Positions 9,735-18,255 of a stretch of 64,000 nt of DNA are shown here, one piece after another. Numbering within the stretch: the stretch's first letter is position 1; every line of letters starts with the position of its first letter. The notes beneath the pieces were generated by a model, which did not search any database, was not told where the DNA came from, and saw nothing but the letters and a program-made list of their open reading frames with translations. The position numbers and the translations under genes are program-made. The stretch comes from Brevibacterium yomogidense (GTDB taxonomy: Bacteria; Actinomycetota; Actinomycetes; Actinomycetales; Brevibacteriaceae), in contig NZ_JABASY010000001.1 in NCBI RefSeq assembly GCF_016107685.1, positions 338,187-402,186 of the forward strand, in the 5' to 3' direction.

Positions 9735-9962
9735 CAGACAGCAGCATTTCAGCACCGTCGCGTTGCTGAACGTGCCACGGCCAACGCGACACGAAGAGCC
9801 ACCCAACGCGATAGCCAACGGATTGCAGCTTCGATCGTCAGGTGTGCGGGATCCACTACGTGCGACGCACTCAGTCAAGCGTCGACCTGAACAAACCAAT
9901 ACCTGGGTGATTGAAGCACGGTGTGTCAAAGAGCTCGACGTCGCGTTCCATGTGGGACTCGA

Positions 9963-9978
9963 TGTTTCACGTGAAACT
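9963..9978. other. parS site 3
   Basis: TGTTTCACGTGAAACT, with a complete GTTTCACGTGAAAC core. Confidence 0.9.
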
Positions 9979-10318
9979 CAATGCGCCTATGAAGTAGTTC
10001 GCGAGTCAAACCGCCGACGAGTGATATCGATGTCTCCAATGCGCCCAGCTTAGAGGATTTGAAGTCCACTCAGCTCTCAACGCGCGAGAATGCCGGATCG
10101 AGATTGCGGTAGGAGAGAGCTGTACACACCGCTGAAAGAGAAGCTCAAAGATCCCTAACGGGCTTCTGCGACAGTGGCATAGACTTCCGGTCGACAGATT
10201 CGACGGTAAGAGCGGACACCGGTGCCGGGCCGTGTATAGCCTTTAGCCACTTACACTCAGAAGCACGCACGTCCGGAAAAAAGAATACTGAAGACGTCAT
10301 TGAGCCGTCCGGAGGCGA

Positions 10319-10334
10319 TGTTTTACGTGAAACC
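10319..10334. other. parS-like site 4 (degenerate)
   Basis: TGTTTTACGTGAAACC; one core mismatch (C to T), nine bases before site 5. Confidence 0.6.
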
Positions 10335-10343
10335 CGGGGTAGA

Positions 10344-10359
10344 TGTTTCACATGAAACG
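10344..10359. other. parS-like site 5 (CACATG variant)
   Basis: TGTTTCACATGAAACG; the central CACGTG is CACATG. Site 9 is the exact complement variant. Confidence 0.6.
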
Positions 10360-10636
10360 GTCTGCACGAGCGTAAGCGTCTCCTTGGGTGACAAGCGTTC
10401 ACACGATGGCGGCGCCGCATAACCCATCTACTTTCCCCGTCGCGACAGCGCAACAGTCCCCATCCAAAATCACACGATCGGCAACGGCAACACGAGGCGG
10501 GCCACGTCGTTCGGACCGCACAAGGACCCCACCGCGGGCGCCTCGAGAAAACCAGCCGGTCACCATCACCATGGCAGCTGACGTATTCGCCCGTGCCGGT
10601 GGCCATCGCAGACCCTTCATGGGAACTTGTTTACTA

Positions 10637-10652
10637 TGTTTCACGTGAAACG
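10637..10652. other. parS site 6
   Basis: TGTTTCACGTGAAACG, complete core. Confidence 0.9.
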
Positions 10653-10893
10653 CCTTCCGAGCACATGCTTGTTGCGGGAACAACGCCGGGGGAAGACGAA
10701 GGGCCGTACCAATCGGTCTGTATCGTAGGAGACTAGTCGGGACGCGGGCTTGGTTCACCGTACCTATGGTTGACCAAACACCACGCGGCAAGCCAACTTT
10801 GCAGTACTCTCTCAGTGACGCCTTCAACGCCCGTCTATCAAAACACGCGTTTCAACTAAGTACTAAAAACCCTCGACGTACCTTTGATCTTCT

Positions 10894-10909
10894 TGTTTCA
10901 CGTGAAACA
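10894..10909. other. parS site 7, perfect palindrome
   Basis: TGTTTCACGTGAAACA, identical to the 16-bp bacterial parS consensus. Confidence 0.95.
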
Positions 10910-11060
10910 CCACTCGAGCGTTGCGCTCGCGGACCGAATAATCCGGCGACGCGCGTTCTGCTCTTCAACCGGCGACGACCGGGCTTTACCGATGGCGAGC
11001 CCTACAGACGACTCGTGAAATTCTGGCGAAAAGCAGGTCGAAGGGTTTTGAACCCCTGAT

Positions 11061-11076
11061 TGTTTCACGTGAAACG
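11061..11076. other. parS site 8
   Basis: TGTTTCACGTGAAACG, complete core. Confidence 0.9.
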
Positions 11077-11285
11077 AGCGTACTCGGGGGCAGAATATGT
11101 TCCTCCATCTCCCGGGGGCCCCAACACAACGGGTACTCCGGACACACATGTGGCGATCGGTGCTCTCACTAGGCTTACCCACAGTGCCGGTGTCATGCAG
11201 CAAACGATTTCTTACAGATGCGATTGTCCGTGGTCTACACGATCCCCAGGCCCTTCAATAAGCATGCTATGGAACAGAGGGAGAA

Positions 11286-11301
11286 TGTTTCATGTGAAAC
11301 A
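11286..11301. other. parS-like site 9 (CATGTG variant)
   Basis: TGTTTCATGTGAAACA; same variant as site 5 read on the other strand. Confidence 0.6.
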
Positions 11302-11452
11302 CACGAACCGTGCGCGTGGGGAAGCCTCGTCCTCAGGACGAAGAACTATCTGCGTCCCAACGTCCAAGCGTCGTCCTCGGCAACAGGAAGCATTGCAAAC
11401 CGACTGTGATATTCGCGAGAGGGACGCTGTTCAGCTGATGGAGCCAAAGAAA

Positions 11453-11488
11453 AAGGCGGCTATCGACGTTTTGTCGATAGCCGCCTTA
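11453..11488 (-). terminator. Rho-independent terminator of parAB
   Basis: A 15-bp perfect stem (AAGGCGGCTATCGAC with its complement, GTTTT loop) lies directly after the parB stop. On the minus strand it is followed by a T-rich run (TTTTTCTTT counting stem-end bases), the textbook arrangement. Confidence 0.9.
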
Positions 11489-11500
11489 CCGCGAGCGGTG

Positions 11501-13300
11501 CTACTCAGGCTGTGATGAAGAATCGAGGCCAAGCAGCATGAGAATCCGTGACAGATCATCACCGTTCGCAAACTCGACAGACAGCTTGCCCTTACGTTTG
11601 CCCATCACGACGTTCACCCGTGTGTCCAGGCGATCACCGAGGGAACGAGCCAGCTCAGCTAATTCTGGGTGCGTGTCCCGTGTTCCACGTGAAACGGTCA
11701 CGCGGTCGCCGCGGTTCAGAAGAATGACCGCTTCTTCCGTGGCCCTTACCGACAAACCCTCCGCCACGACTCTTTGCGCGAGCACTTCCATATTTGCACC
11801 GTCACTCAATCCCAGAAGAGCACGGGCATGTCCGCTGGACAGAACACCAGCCGCCACACGTCTCTGAACCATCGCGGGAAGCCTCAGAAGTCGGATCGTG
11901 TTCGAGATTTGAGGACGAGAGCGTCCGATACGAGCGGACAGCTCCTCCTGAGTGCAGTTGAAATCTTCAAGGAGCTGAGCGTACGCGGCTGCCTCTTCCA
12001 GCGGGTTCAGGTCTACACGATGAAGGTTCTCGAGGAGCGCGTCTCGAAGAAGATCATCGTCGGCGGTAGCACGGACGATCGCGGGAATGGTCTTCTTGCC
12101 GGCCTCCTTAGAGGCTCGGAAGCGACGCTCACCCATGATCAGTTCGTAATGACCCGGCAGTTCCGGCCGCCGGCGCACCACAACCGGTTGCAGGACGCCG
12201 ATCTCTCTGATGCTGGTGATGAGTTCGTCGAGGGCGTCCTCGTCGAAGACATCACGCGGCTGACGGGGATTCGGACGGATCAGATCAAGATCGATCTCTC
12301 CGAACGTCGTCCCCGGCACAGGAACCAGATCGTCGAAGCCATCGTCTTCATCAGTTTCACGTGAAACGGCGGTCTGGGAGGCTTCAGCTCCTTCCGGAGC
12401 GGGACCCCCGGACTCCGTCGACGCAGTATCGCCGCTTTGGAGATCGCGAACTGCTACACCTGCAGCGGGTTCTGACGAGGAGTGGGTCTGCACGGTTTCA
12501 CGTGAAACGTAGACCCCGTCGACGCTTGGCTCGGTGGCTTCTTCAGTACCGGACCGCTCCTCGTTTACCGGCGGCGCCGCTACTTCTTTGTTTGAATTAT
12601 TATTCGTATCTTGATCGTCTTTATGTTCGGTTGTTGCGTCGGACGAGTGATCGTTCGACAGATCAGCAGTAGGATCACGGGTAAGACCATCAGATTCAGC
12701 GACAACGCTGCTACCGGCAGCGCCGACAGGTTCCGCATTCCCTGTTGAAGAATCCTTCGCATTCGAAGGCTCGCCATCAGGAGCTCGACTCGCTGCCTTC
12801 GATCCGGCCGGCTTCTTCGTGGCGGCAACCTTGCCGCCCGCGCCGCTGCTGGCAGGGGACTTGCTGGCTGTGGACTTCGTGCCAGTGGCCGTGCTGGAGG
12901 TGGTCTTGCTGCCGGTGGTCTTGTTGGCCGTCGACTTGTTGGCCGTCGACTTGCTGGCTGTGGACTTACCAGCAGTGGTCTTACCAGCCGTTGCCTTGCT
13001 ACCGGCCTTCCCGGTAGTGGTCTTTTCGGCAGTGGTCTCCGTGGCCGCCGTTGTCGTTGCCGACCCGGTCGATCGGGTGGTGCGCTTCGTCGCAGCAGAG
13101 CGACGCCCTGCCTGTGCACGCCTCATCGACTCTGCTGGATCGGACGAGCGACGTTCCTTCGCTGTTTCCTCAGGCCCGTCTACAGCGGCATCGGTCGAAC
13201 GCTCGCCGCGAGGGAAGAAGACATCGGATGGCCGGCCGGGTTCCTGGCTGGGGATGAGTGAGCCCAAACCCCTGCCCAGTCCACGACGCTTCTCAGCCAT
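11501..13300 (-). CDS. parB: Chromosome-partitioning protein ParB with long low-complexity N-terminal part
   Basis: ParB is the parS-binding CTPase clamp of chromosome segregation. The first residues ([19 protein letters not shown]) are the family's ParA-contact end. Residues about 330-599 are the standard core: [20 protein letters not shown], the CTP-site GERRFRA, the helix-turn-helix [19 protein letters not shown], and the C-terminal dimerisation part. Between them, about residues 45-325, is a Lys/Thr/Ser/Ala-rich repeat zone ([19 protein letters not shown]) and then an acidic Asn/Glu-rich zone. Actinobacterial ParB is usually 320-380 residues, so this is an insertion of over 200. RBS GAGGAG precedes ATG 13300, which overlaps the parA stop by 8 bases. 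Three parS sites lie inside the gene. Confidence 0.95.
   Translation of the reverse strand: MAEKRRGLGRGLGSLIPSQEPGRPSDVFFPRGERSTDAAVDGPEETAKERRSSDPAESMRRAQAGRRSAATKRTTRSTGSATTTAATETTAEKTTTGKAGSKATAGKTTAGKSTASKSTANKSTANKTTGSKTTSSTATGTKSTASKSPASSGAGGKVAATKKPAGSKAASRAPDGEPSNAKDSSTGNAEPVGAAGSSVVAESDGLTRDPTADLSNDHSSDATTEHKDDQDTNNNSNKEVAAPPVNEERSGTEEATEPSVDGVYVSRETVQTHSSSEPAAGVAVRDLQSGDTASTESGGPAPEGAEASQTAVSRETDEDDGFDDLVPVPGTTFGEIDLDLIRPNPRQPRDVFDEDALDELITSIREIGVLQPVVVRRRPELPGHYELIMGERRFRASKEAGKKTIPAIVRATADDDLLRDALLENLHRVDLNPLEEAAAYAQLLEDFNCTQEELSARIGRSRPQISNTIRLLRLPAMVQRRVAAGVLSSGHARALLGLSDGANMEVLAQRVVAEGLSVRATEEAVILLNRGDRVTVSRGTRDTHPELAELARSLGDRLDTRVNVVMGKRKGKLSVEFANGDDLSRILMLLGLDSSSQPE
11681..11696. 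other. parS site 10, inside parB
   Basis: TGTTCCACGTGAAACG in the C-terminal coding part of parB. Confidence 0.85.
12353..12368. other. parS site 11, inside parB
   Basis: AGTTTCACGTGAAACG, complete core. On the coding strand it gives the VSRET-type peptide seen several times in ParB. Confidence 0.85.
12494..12509. other. parS site 12, inside parB
   Basis: GGTTTCACGTGAAACG, complete core, coding for the VSRETVQ segment of ParB. Confidence 0.85.
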
Positions 13301-14189
13301 TCCTGACTCCTCTCACAGAGATCTCCTCAGCCGCCTCGCGGTACGACAGTGCACCGGAGGAATTCGGTTCGTATGCGATGACGGTCTTCCCGTAGCTGGG
13401 TGCCTCAGAGATCCTCACCGACCGGGGGATCACGGTGTCCAGTACCTGGTGAGCGAAATGGGTGCGCACTTCCTCAGCGACCTGGGCACTCAACCGCGTA
13501 CGTCCGTCGTACATGGTGAGCAGCACCGTCGAGATCCACAACTCCGGATTCAAGTGCTCCTGGATCATCTGAATGCTCTTGAGCAGCTGGCTGACACCTT
13601 CCAATGCGTAGTACTCGCACTGGATCGGGATGAAGACCTCCTGCGCAGCGACGAACGCATTCACTGTCAGAAGGCCCAAGCTGGGCGGGCAATCGATGAG
13701 TACGTAGTCCACACGGCGTCCGGCGGCATCCCGCGCTTCCAGATACTTCGTCAGCGCACGGTGCAGCCTCATCTCCCTTGCGACCTTCGAGACGAGATCG
13801 ATCTCCGCACCCGCCAGATCGATCGTCGCAGGCACACAGGTGAGGGATTCGAACTCCGGAGACTGCTTCACGACATCCGCGATGTCGTAATCGTCGATGA
13901 GGACCTCGTAGATCCCGTCCACACCCACCGAATGGTCAATGCTCAAGGCAGTACTGGCGTTTCCCTGGGGATCGATATCCACGACCAGGACTTCCAGCCC
14001 GTGCGAAGCCAACGACGCTGCGATGTTGACGGTTGTCGTCGTCTTGCCGACGCCACCCTTCTGGTTCGCAACCGTCAGGATTCGCGTGTGTTCGGGCTTG
14101 GGAAAGGAAGTCGACGCAAGTCGCTCCGCACGTCGATGATCACGTGCGATCTGAGCTCCGAGCGGAGTCGACTCGTCCATAAGAGGCAT
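13293..14189 (-). CDS. parA: Chromosome-partitioning ATPase ParA (Soj)
   Basis: A P-loop ATPase that works with ParB to move origin regions. It has the deviant Walker [13 protein letters not shown], the switch region [10 protein letters not shown] and the later [14 protein letters not shown] chose ATG 14189 (MPLMDEST, 298 residues) because GGAGTG lies six bases upstream; the in-frame GTG at 14198 lies inside that RBS region. The gene is the first of the parAB operon, reading away from oriC. A parS site (14323) lies in its upstream region. Confidence 0.96.
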   Translation of the reverse strand: MPLMDESTPLGAQIARDHRRAERLASTSFPKPEHTRILTVANQKGGVGKTTTTVNIAASLASHGLEVLVVDIDPQGNASTALSIDHSVGVDGIYEVLIDDYDIADVVKQSPEFESLTCVPATIDLAGAEIDLVSKVAREMRLHRALTKYLEARDAAGRRVDYVLIDCPPSLGLLTVNAFVAAQEVFIPIQCEYYALEGVSQLLKSIQMIQEHLNPELWISTVLLTMYDGRTRLSAQVAEEVRTHFAHQVLDTVIPRSVRISEAPSYGKTVIAYEPNSSGALSYREAAEEISVRGVRNG

Positions 14190-14322
14190 GTGGATCACTC
14201 CGCGTTCGCTAAAGCAGGGTACGTCGTCATTCTACGTCGAGCCACGGACTTAGAGGCGCAGGACGTGCGCGTGAAGGGGTCCGTCTCATACCAGCACACT
14301 GGCCGCCACGTCACCCGGCCAG

Positions 14323-14338
14323 CGTTTCACGTGAAACA
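14323..14338. other. parS site 13, between parA and rsmG
   Basis: CGTTTCACGTGAAACA, complete core, 134 bases upstream of parA. It is the member of the array nearest to dnaA. Confidence 0.9.
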
Positions 14339-14358
14339 AGCGGCGGGCGCTGATCCCT

Positions 14359-14403
14359 GTCAGCACCCACCTATAGAACTCACGTTCTATTTGTGGTGCT
14401 GAC
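14359..14403 (-). terminator. Nested hairpin after rsmG
   Basis: GTCAGCACC (14359-14367) pairs with GGTGCTGAC (14395-14403), and inside it ATAGAAC (14373-14379) pairs with GTTCTAT (14384-14390) around a TCAC loop. It begins nine bases after the rsmG stop on the minus strand. No T-run, so a U-less terminator or mRNA 3'-end structure is inferred. Confidence 0.6.
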
Positions 14404-14412
14404 GGTCGAGAC

Positions 14413-15090
14413 TCATCGCCGCTGCAGCTCCACCACGGTCGTTGGTGTCTCGATCATTCCCTCGCCCAGAGAATGAAGAGTCGGGCCCACGAGCTTGCGC
14501 TTGCGGATCAGGCGCGCGGCCTTATCGAGCTCTCCCTGGACCGACGCCCCCTTGATGGCAAGGATCCGTCCCTCCGGCCCCAGAACAGGCACCGACCATT
14601 CGATGAGAGTCGTCATCGCCTTCACCGCACGCGCCGTCACGACGGTGAAGATTTCCTCGTCGACGAGGTCTTCGACACGTGCGCGTACGATGCGCACGTT
14701 CTCCAGCCCCAGGTCGTCCACGACCATGCGCAGCCACTCGACCCGGCGCTCCATGATCTCGATGAGCACGATCCGGGTGTCGGGTCGCGCGATCGCCCAC
14801 GGGATACCGGGCAGCCCCGCACCGGAACCGATGTCGCCGACCACGTCGCCCTCTTCGAGCAGAGACGCGGCGACAGCGCAGTTGATGATGTGGCGGCTCC
14901 ACAGGCGCGGGAGTTCTCGAGGACCCAGAAGGCCCCATTCGACTCCCGTCGTGGCCAGATGTTCCGCGTACCTGTCCGCCAGGCGGATGCGATCACCGAA
15001 CAGCGTCTCTGCGTAATCCGGTCGCTCCTCGATCTGTGCGTCGGGAAGCTCTGCCGCCTCCGATTCGTGAGCCATGTCAGCGTCGCTCAC
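14413..15090 (-). CDS. rsmG: 16S rRNA (guanine-527-N7)-methyltransferase RsmG
   Basis: Methylates N7 of G527 of 16S rRNA using S-adenosylmethionine. The 225-residue product shows the SAM site GDIGSGAGLPGIPWAIARP, the following acidic strand IVLIEIMERRVEWLR, and the LLGPRELPRLWSRHIINC substrate region of the GidB family. GTG 15090 overlaps the jag stop as GTGA, implying translational coupling; ATG 15075 is an in-frame alternative. Last gene of the rpmH-rnpA-yidD-yidC-jag-rsmG operon. Confidence 0.95.
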   Translation of the reverse strand: MSDADMAHESEAAELPDAQIEERPDYAETLFGDRIRLADRYAEHLATTGVEWGLLGPRELPRLWSRHIINCAVAASLLEEGDVVGDIGSGAGLPGIPWAIARPDTRIVLIEIMERRVEWLRMVVDDLGLENVRIVRARVEDLVDEEIFTVVTARAVKAMTTLIEWSVPVLGPEGRILAIKGASVQGELDKAARLIRKRKLVGPTLHSLGEGMIETPTTVVELQRR

Positions 15091-15716
15091 GCAGGATGGA
15101 CGATCACGTGACGGCGATCGCCTTCGCCTTCGGATTCTGACCGCAGGCCGGCTTTCGCCACAACATCGTGGACGACCTTGCGCTCGAAGCTGTTCATCGG
15201 GCGGAGAGCCACGGATTCCTGGTCGCTCTGCACCGATTCCACGGCCTCCTGCGCGACACGGCGCAGCTCGTTCTTCCGCTGGTCCCGGTAGCCGTCGATG
15301 TCGAGCATGAGCCAGGACCGCTGTCCAGTCTGTGCCTGCACGGTGAGGCGTGTGAGCTCCTGGAGTGCAGTCAGCACCTGACCGTCACGACCGACGAGGA
15401 CGCGGAGCCCGTCGCCGCCCTCCTCGTTGACGACGGCAAGCTGCGCCCGACCATCGGCCACGTCGATGTCGATGTCTCCGTCGAGATCCGCGATGTCGAG
15501 GAGCTCTTCAAGGTAGTCGGCCGCGATGTCGCCCTCCTCCTCCAGCAGCTCCGTACGGCTGGGGCGCTGACCGCCGGTGTCCCCGGCGTCGGCCGCCCCG
15601 CCTGCGGACTCCGCAGCCGTGTCCGCGGACTCCGCTGACAGGTCGGTGTGCTCTGACGCTGCGTCGCTGTCGTTCGGGAGTGAGGAATGCTCAGTCGTAT
15701 CCGTCGAGTCGCTCAT
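15087..15716 (-). CDS. jag: Jag/KhpB-type RNA-binding protein (KH-R3H)
   Basis: A cytoplasmic RNA-binding protein regularly encoded next to yidC. The N-terminal 60 residues are acidic and Ala/Ser-rich. Then come a KH-like domain with GRDGQVLTALQELTRLTVQ and a C-terminal R3H domain with MNSFERKVVHDVVAKAGL and a final RRHVIVHPA. RBS GGAGGA is seven bases before ATG 15716. The 3' end overlaps rsmG by four bases; yidC ends 49 bases upstream. Confidence 0.92.
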   Translation of the reverse strand: MSDSTDTTEHSSLPNDSDAASEHTDLSAESADTAAESAGGAADAGDTGGQRPSRTELLEEEGDIAADYLEELLDIADLDGDIDIDVADGRAQLAVVNEEGGDGLRVLVGRDGQVLTALQELTRLTVQAQTGQRSWLMLDIDGYRDQRKNELRRVAQEAVESVQSDQESVALRPMNSFERKVVHDVVAKAGLRSESEGEGDRRHVIVHPA

Positions 15717-15765
15717 CGTCGTTCCTCCATGTCGTGTCGAATCGCCGCTGCGGATTCGTTCGTCG

Positions 15766-16749
15766 TCACTTCTTGCGCTTCTTCCGCTTCTTCTTGCGAT
15801 TGGCGCTGACAGGCTGTGGACGCTGACCGCTGACCTTCTTCTCCGGTTCGGGCTCAGGCGTCTCCGTCTGCTCCTTCATCGCGATGGGCGAAGCACCGGG
15901 GAGCGGCGACTTCCCCTTGCGCGCACGGCGCTCCATGAGATCGCGCTCCGCCTGGGAGCCGGGTGTCGGCATGTTGTGGATGATGAACATCTGCTGGAAC
16001 ATGGTCCACGAGTTGGAGACGAGCCAGTACATGAGGACACCCAGCGGGAAGTAGATGCCACCGATGCCGAACACCACGGGCATGAAGTACAGCATCATCT
16101 TCTGCTGCTGCATGAACGGGTTGTCCAGAGCCGCTTCGGACATGTTCTTCGTCATCATCTGACGCTGGGTCCAGAACTGGGTGCCCGCCATGATGACGAT
16201 GAGGATCGCGGTGAGAATCTTCGTCCCGATGTCACCGGTGAGGAACGTCGACGACAGCGGGATACCGAGGACATCGGCACCATCCATCTGCTGCGCCAGC
16301 TCCACCGTCATGCCACCCACGGGGCTGATCTCGCCGGAGGCGATCTGAGGAATGTGGTTGATCACCCTGAAGAGGCTCAGGAAGATCGGCATCTGGATGA
16401 GCAGCGGCAGACACGAGGCGAACGGGCTGGTGCCGTGCTTCTTGAAGAGCGCCTGCTGCTCCTCGACCATCGCCTGTCGGGAGAACTGGTCCTTCTTGCC
16501 CTTGTACTTCTTCTGCAGGCGCTGGAGTTCGGGCTGGATCATCTGCATCTTGCGCTGCGACTTGATCTGACGCACGAACAGCGGCACGAGCGCACCGCGC
16601 ACGACGATGGTGAGGCCCGCAATCGACAGGACCCACGTCCAACCCAGTGAGGGCTCCATGCCCAAGAAGGTCAGAAGTTCGTGGAACAGCGCGAGGATCC
16701 ACGCGACCACCCACTGCAAGGGGTAGAGCAGCGTATCGAAGAAGCCCAT
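15766..16749 (-). CDS. yidC: Membrane protein insertase YidC
   Basis: YidC/Oxa1 insertase that helps proteins enter the cytoplasmic membrane with or without SecYEG. The 327-residue product starts with a helix (LYPLQWVVAWILALFHELL), then SIAGLTIVVRGALVPLFVRQ, the coiled cytoplasmic loop with QKKYKGKKDQFSRQAMVEEQ, CLPLLIQMPIFLSLFRV and two further helices. The tail ends in a run of basic residues (RKKKRKKRKK) that may contact the ribosome. RBS GAGGAGAG precedes ATG 16749. Length is typical of Gram-positive YidC without the large periplasmic domain. Confidence 0.96.
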   Translation of the reverse strand: MGFFDTLLYPLQWVVAWILALFHELLTFLGMEPSLGWTWVLSIAGLTIVVRGALVPLFVRQIKSQRKMQMIQPELQRLQKKYKGKKDQFSRQAMVEEQQALFKKHGTSPFASCLPLLIQMPIFLSLFRVINHIPQIASGEISPVGGMTVELAQQMDGADVLGIPLSSTFLTGDIGTKILTAILIVIMAGTQFWTQRQMMTKNMSEAALDNPFMQQQKMMLYFMPVVFGIGGIYFPLGVLMYWLVSNSWTMFQQMFIIHNMPTPGSQAERDLMERRARKGKSPLPGASPIAMKEQTETPEPEPEKKVSGQRPQPVSANRKKKRKKRKK

Positions 16750-16801
16750 TCACTCTCCTCGGTCCTGGCACGGTCCCCGCGACCACGACCCTCTGAAGTC
16801 T

Positions 16802-17176
16802 TTACCGCTTATACATTCTGCCATTGTTCGCAGGTCCGCCCTGCGCCCAGATCTGTGTGCTGCGCCTTTCGAGCACCGATCCCGTCACATGATCAACACC
16901 GCCCCGCGAGAACGGGTTGCACCGCAGCACACGCCAGCCCGCCATGAGCGTCCCGCGCAGGGCGCCCTTCACCTCGTAGGCGTCCAGCGCATACTTCGAG
17001 CAGCTGGGGTAGTACCTGCAGACATCCCCGTAGAGCGGGGAGATGATCGTGCGGTACAGCTTCATGAACCAGACGAACGGCATCCGCGGCGCGATGCGCA
17101 GCACATGAACAGCACGTGCGCGGCGCCCGGTCGGCCATGCCGGCAGTGACGATTCAGTGTCCTCACCGGCGCGCAT
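16802..17176 (-). CDS. yidD: Membrane protein insertion efficiency factor YidD
   Basis: A small amphipathic protein at the inner face of the membrane that helps YidC-dependent insertion. The signature is PFVWFMKLYRTIISPLYG, CRYYPSCSKYALDAYEVKGA and GWRVLRCNPFSRGGVDHV with its conserved cysteines. I chose ATG 17176 because GGACGAGG lies six bases before it; this start overlaps the rnpA stop by 14 bases. The N-terminal 30 residues before MPFVWF are not conserved, and a start there is possible. Confidence 0.88.
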   Translation of the reverse strand: MRAGEDTESSLPAWPTGRRARAVHVLRIAPRMPFVWFMKLYRTIISPLYGDVCRYYPSCSKYALDAYEVKGALRGTLMAGWRVLRCNPFSRGGVDHVTGSVLERRSTQIWAQGGPANNGRMYKR

Positions 17177-17537
17177 CAGCAGCCTCGTCCCGCTTGCGCT
17201 GGCGGCGCTCCGCTGCGCGCAGCGCACGGTCCAGCGACCGGGTGAGCGCAGAGAAGTCCGCTTCCGCGGATGCCGGCAGCGCCCGGATGACGAGCAGATC
17301 GCCCGCTTCCAGTTCCGGCACGTGCTGTGCAGCCCAGGCGCGGGCGCGCCGCTTCACACGATTCCGTGTCACAGCGTTCCCCACAGCTTTGGAAACGACG
17401 AATCCCACGCGCGGAGCGTGGGATTCGCGGGTGCGCGCCAGGTGAGCCAGGGCATGACCGCTGGTCCCCTTCACGCCTGCCCGGAAGGCAGTGCGGAAGT
17501 CGACCGACGTACGGAGCCTGTTGTCACGAGGCAACAC
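17163..17537 (-). CDS. rnpA: Ribonuclease P protein component
   Basis: Protein subunit of RNase P, which removes the 5' leader of tRNA precursors. The product has the usual N-terminus LPRDNRLRTSVDFRTAFRAG, PRVGFVVSKAVGNAVTRNRV and the RNR-type motif VKRRARAWAAQ. Length (124) is normal. It follows rpmH after 24 bases and overlaps yidD, the normal gene order. Confidence 0.96.
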   Translation of the reverse strand: MLPRDNRLRTSVDFRTAFRAGVKGTSGHALAHLARTRESHAPRVGFVVSKAVGNAVTRNRVKRRARAWAAQHVPELEAGDLLVIRALPASAEADFSALTRSLDRALRAAERRQRKRDEAADARR

Positions 17538-17561
17538 GAGGGTGACGCCTCAGCCTGATGA

Positions 17562-17699
17562 TCAGGCGGACAGAGCGCGGCGTCCCTTGCGGCGGCGCGA
17601 TGCGAGGATCGCACGGCCGGCACGGGTGCTCATGCGCTGGCGGAAGCCATGCGTCTTGGCGCGCTTGCGGTTGTTCGGCTGAAAAGTATGCTTGCTCAC
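17562..17699 (-). CDS. rpmH: 50S ribosomal protein L34
   Basis: A 45-residue basic ribosomal protein, [20 protein letters not shown] followed by [20 protein letters not shown] and RALSA. This is the whole L34 family pattern ([19 protein letters not shown]). GTG 17699 is preceded by GGAG six bases upstream. It is the first gene of the leftward operon facing away from dnaA. Confidence 0.98.
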   Translation of the reverse strand: MSKHTFQPNNRKRAKTHGFRQRMSTRAGRAILASRRRKGRRALSA

Positions 17700-18255
17700 T
17701 TCTTACTCCATCGATCGTCGCCAGACACAGCTGACGTGCGGTTCCACTTGAGGCGGGATGCAGGCCGAATCCTTCGCGCTGATGAGATCTGCGCACTGAC
17801 GAGTCGTCCGGCCGCCCACTCCTGCGTCGAGGGGAACACGGGGAAGTGCGCACACACCGGGGTTTAGACCCGCAACACAGGACACTCCATCGTAGGGGTG
17901 TGCTGGTACAGCGGTCAAACCGCCTGTCGAAGGCGACGTTCGGGCGACGGCGACATGTGCAGCGGGCAACGTGGAAGCGAACGTCGGGTCATGTGCTCTC
18001 GCACACAAGGTCGACTGATTCGCAGCATCAGCCGCACACAGGGTTGTTCACAGACGCCGTGAACAACCACGTCCACAAACGACACGGGTGTGATTTCCAC
18101 ACGGTTGTCCACCGATGTGGATGAATCCGGGACTCTCGTGGTTCGTATGCACAATCTGTGGAAAACTATGTGGACGTCATCGAGCCCTCCGTCCACACCT
18201 GTGGGCGGACCGGGCTGGGGAATCACAAGACGCCATGGACTTCGGAAGGACGAGG
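17700..18255. promoter_or_regulatory. rpmH/dnaA divergent promoter region with DnaA-box cluster
   Basis: No gene lies here. In the last 200 bases before dnaA there are several DnaA-box-like 9-mers related to TTGTCCACA/TTATCCACA: TTGTTCACA (18044-18052), TTGTCCACC (18105-18113), and on the other strand TGTGGATGA (18116-18124), TGTGGAAAA (18157-18165) and TGTGGACGT (18169-18177). They probably serve dnaA autoregulation or form part of the origin. The promoters of rpmH and dnaA must both be here, but I see no convincing -35/-10 pair. Confidence 0.65.

Larger units (their letters stand above)
9419..11452. other. 2 kb gene-poor centromere region with nine parS-type sites
   Basis: Between cwlM and the parAB terminator I find no open frame with recognisable homology or a convincing RBS. 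Base composition is visibly more AT-rich than the flanks. The only clear structure is a series of 16-bp TGTTTCACGTGAAACA-type palindromes at 9438, 9719, 9963, 10319, 10344, 10637, 10894, 11061 and 11286. The stretch seems to exist mainly as a ParB-loading zone, though a small RNA or very short gene cannot be excluded. Confidence 0.7.

Noticed and set aside
9941-9957. CGTTCCATGTGGGACT as another parS site
   Set aside because: At least two core mismatches in one arm; it is not better than expected by chance near a real site.
11030-11062. GGGTTTTGAACCCC resembling a tRNA T-arm
   Set aside because: No acceptor, D-arm or anticodon arm can be folded around it; it is a simple small hairpin.
12880-13060. 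Short repeated DNA inside parB, CRISPR-like at first sight
   Set aside because: Repeats are codon-phase low-complexity (T-A-x-K), have no constant spacers and lie in a coding frame; no cas genes are near.
12819-14402. Plus-strand open frame of 527 codons across parB-parA
   Set aside because: Antisense to two certain genes; its hydrophobic repeat ([14 protein letters not shown]) is only the complement of ParB's Lys/Thr/Ser repeats.
18115-18255. Upstream extension of dnaA to ATG 18115
   Set aside because: The extension ([10 protein letters not shown]...) is not DnaA-like and encodes DnaA-box DNA; strong RBS only before GTG 18256.
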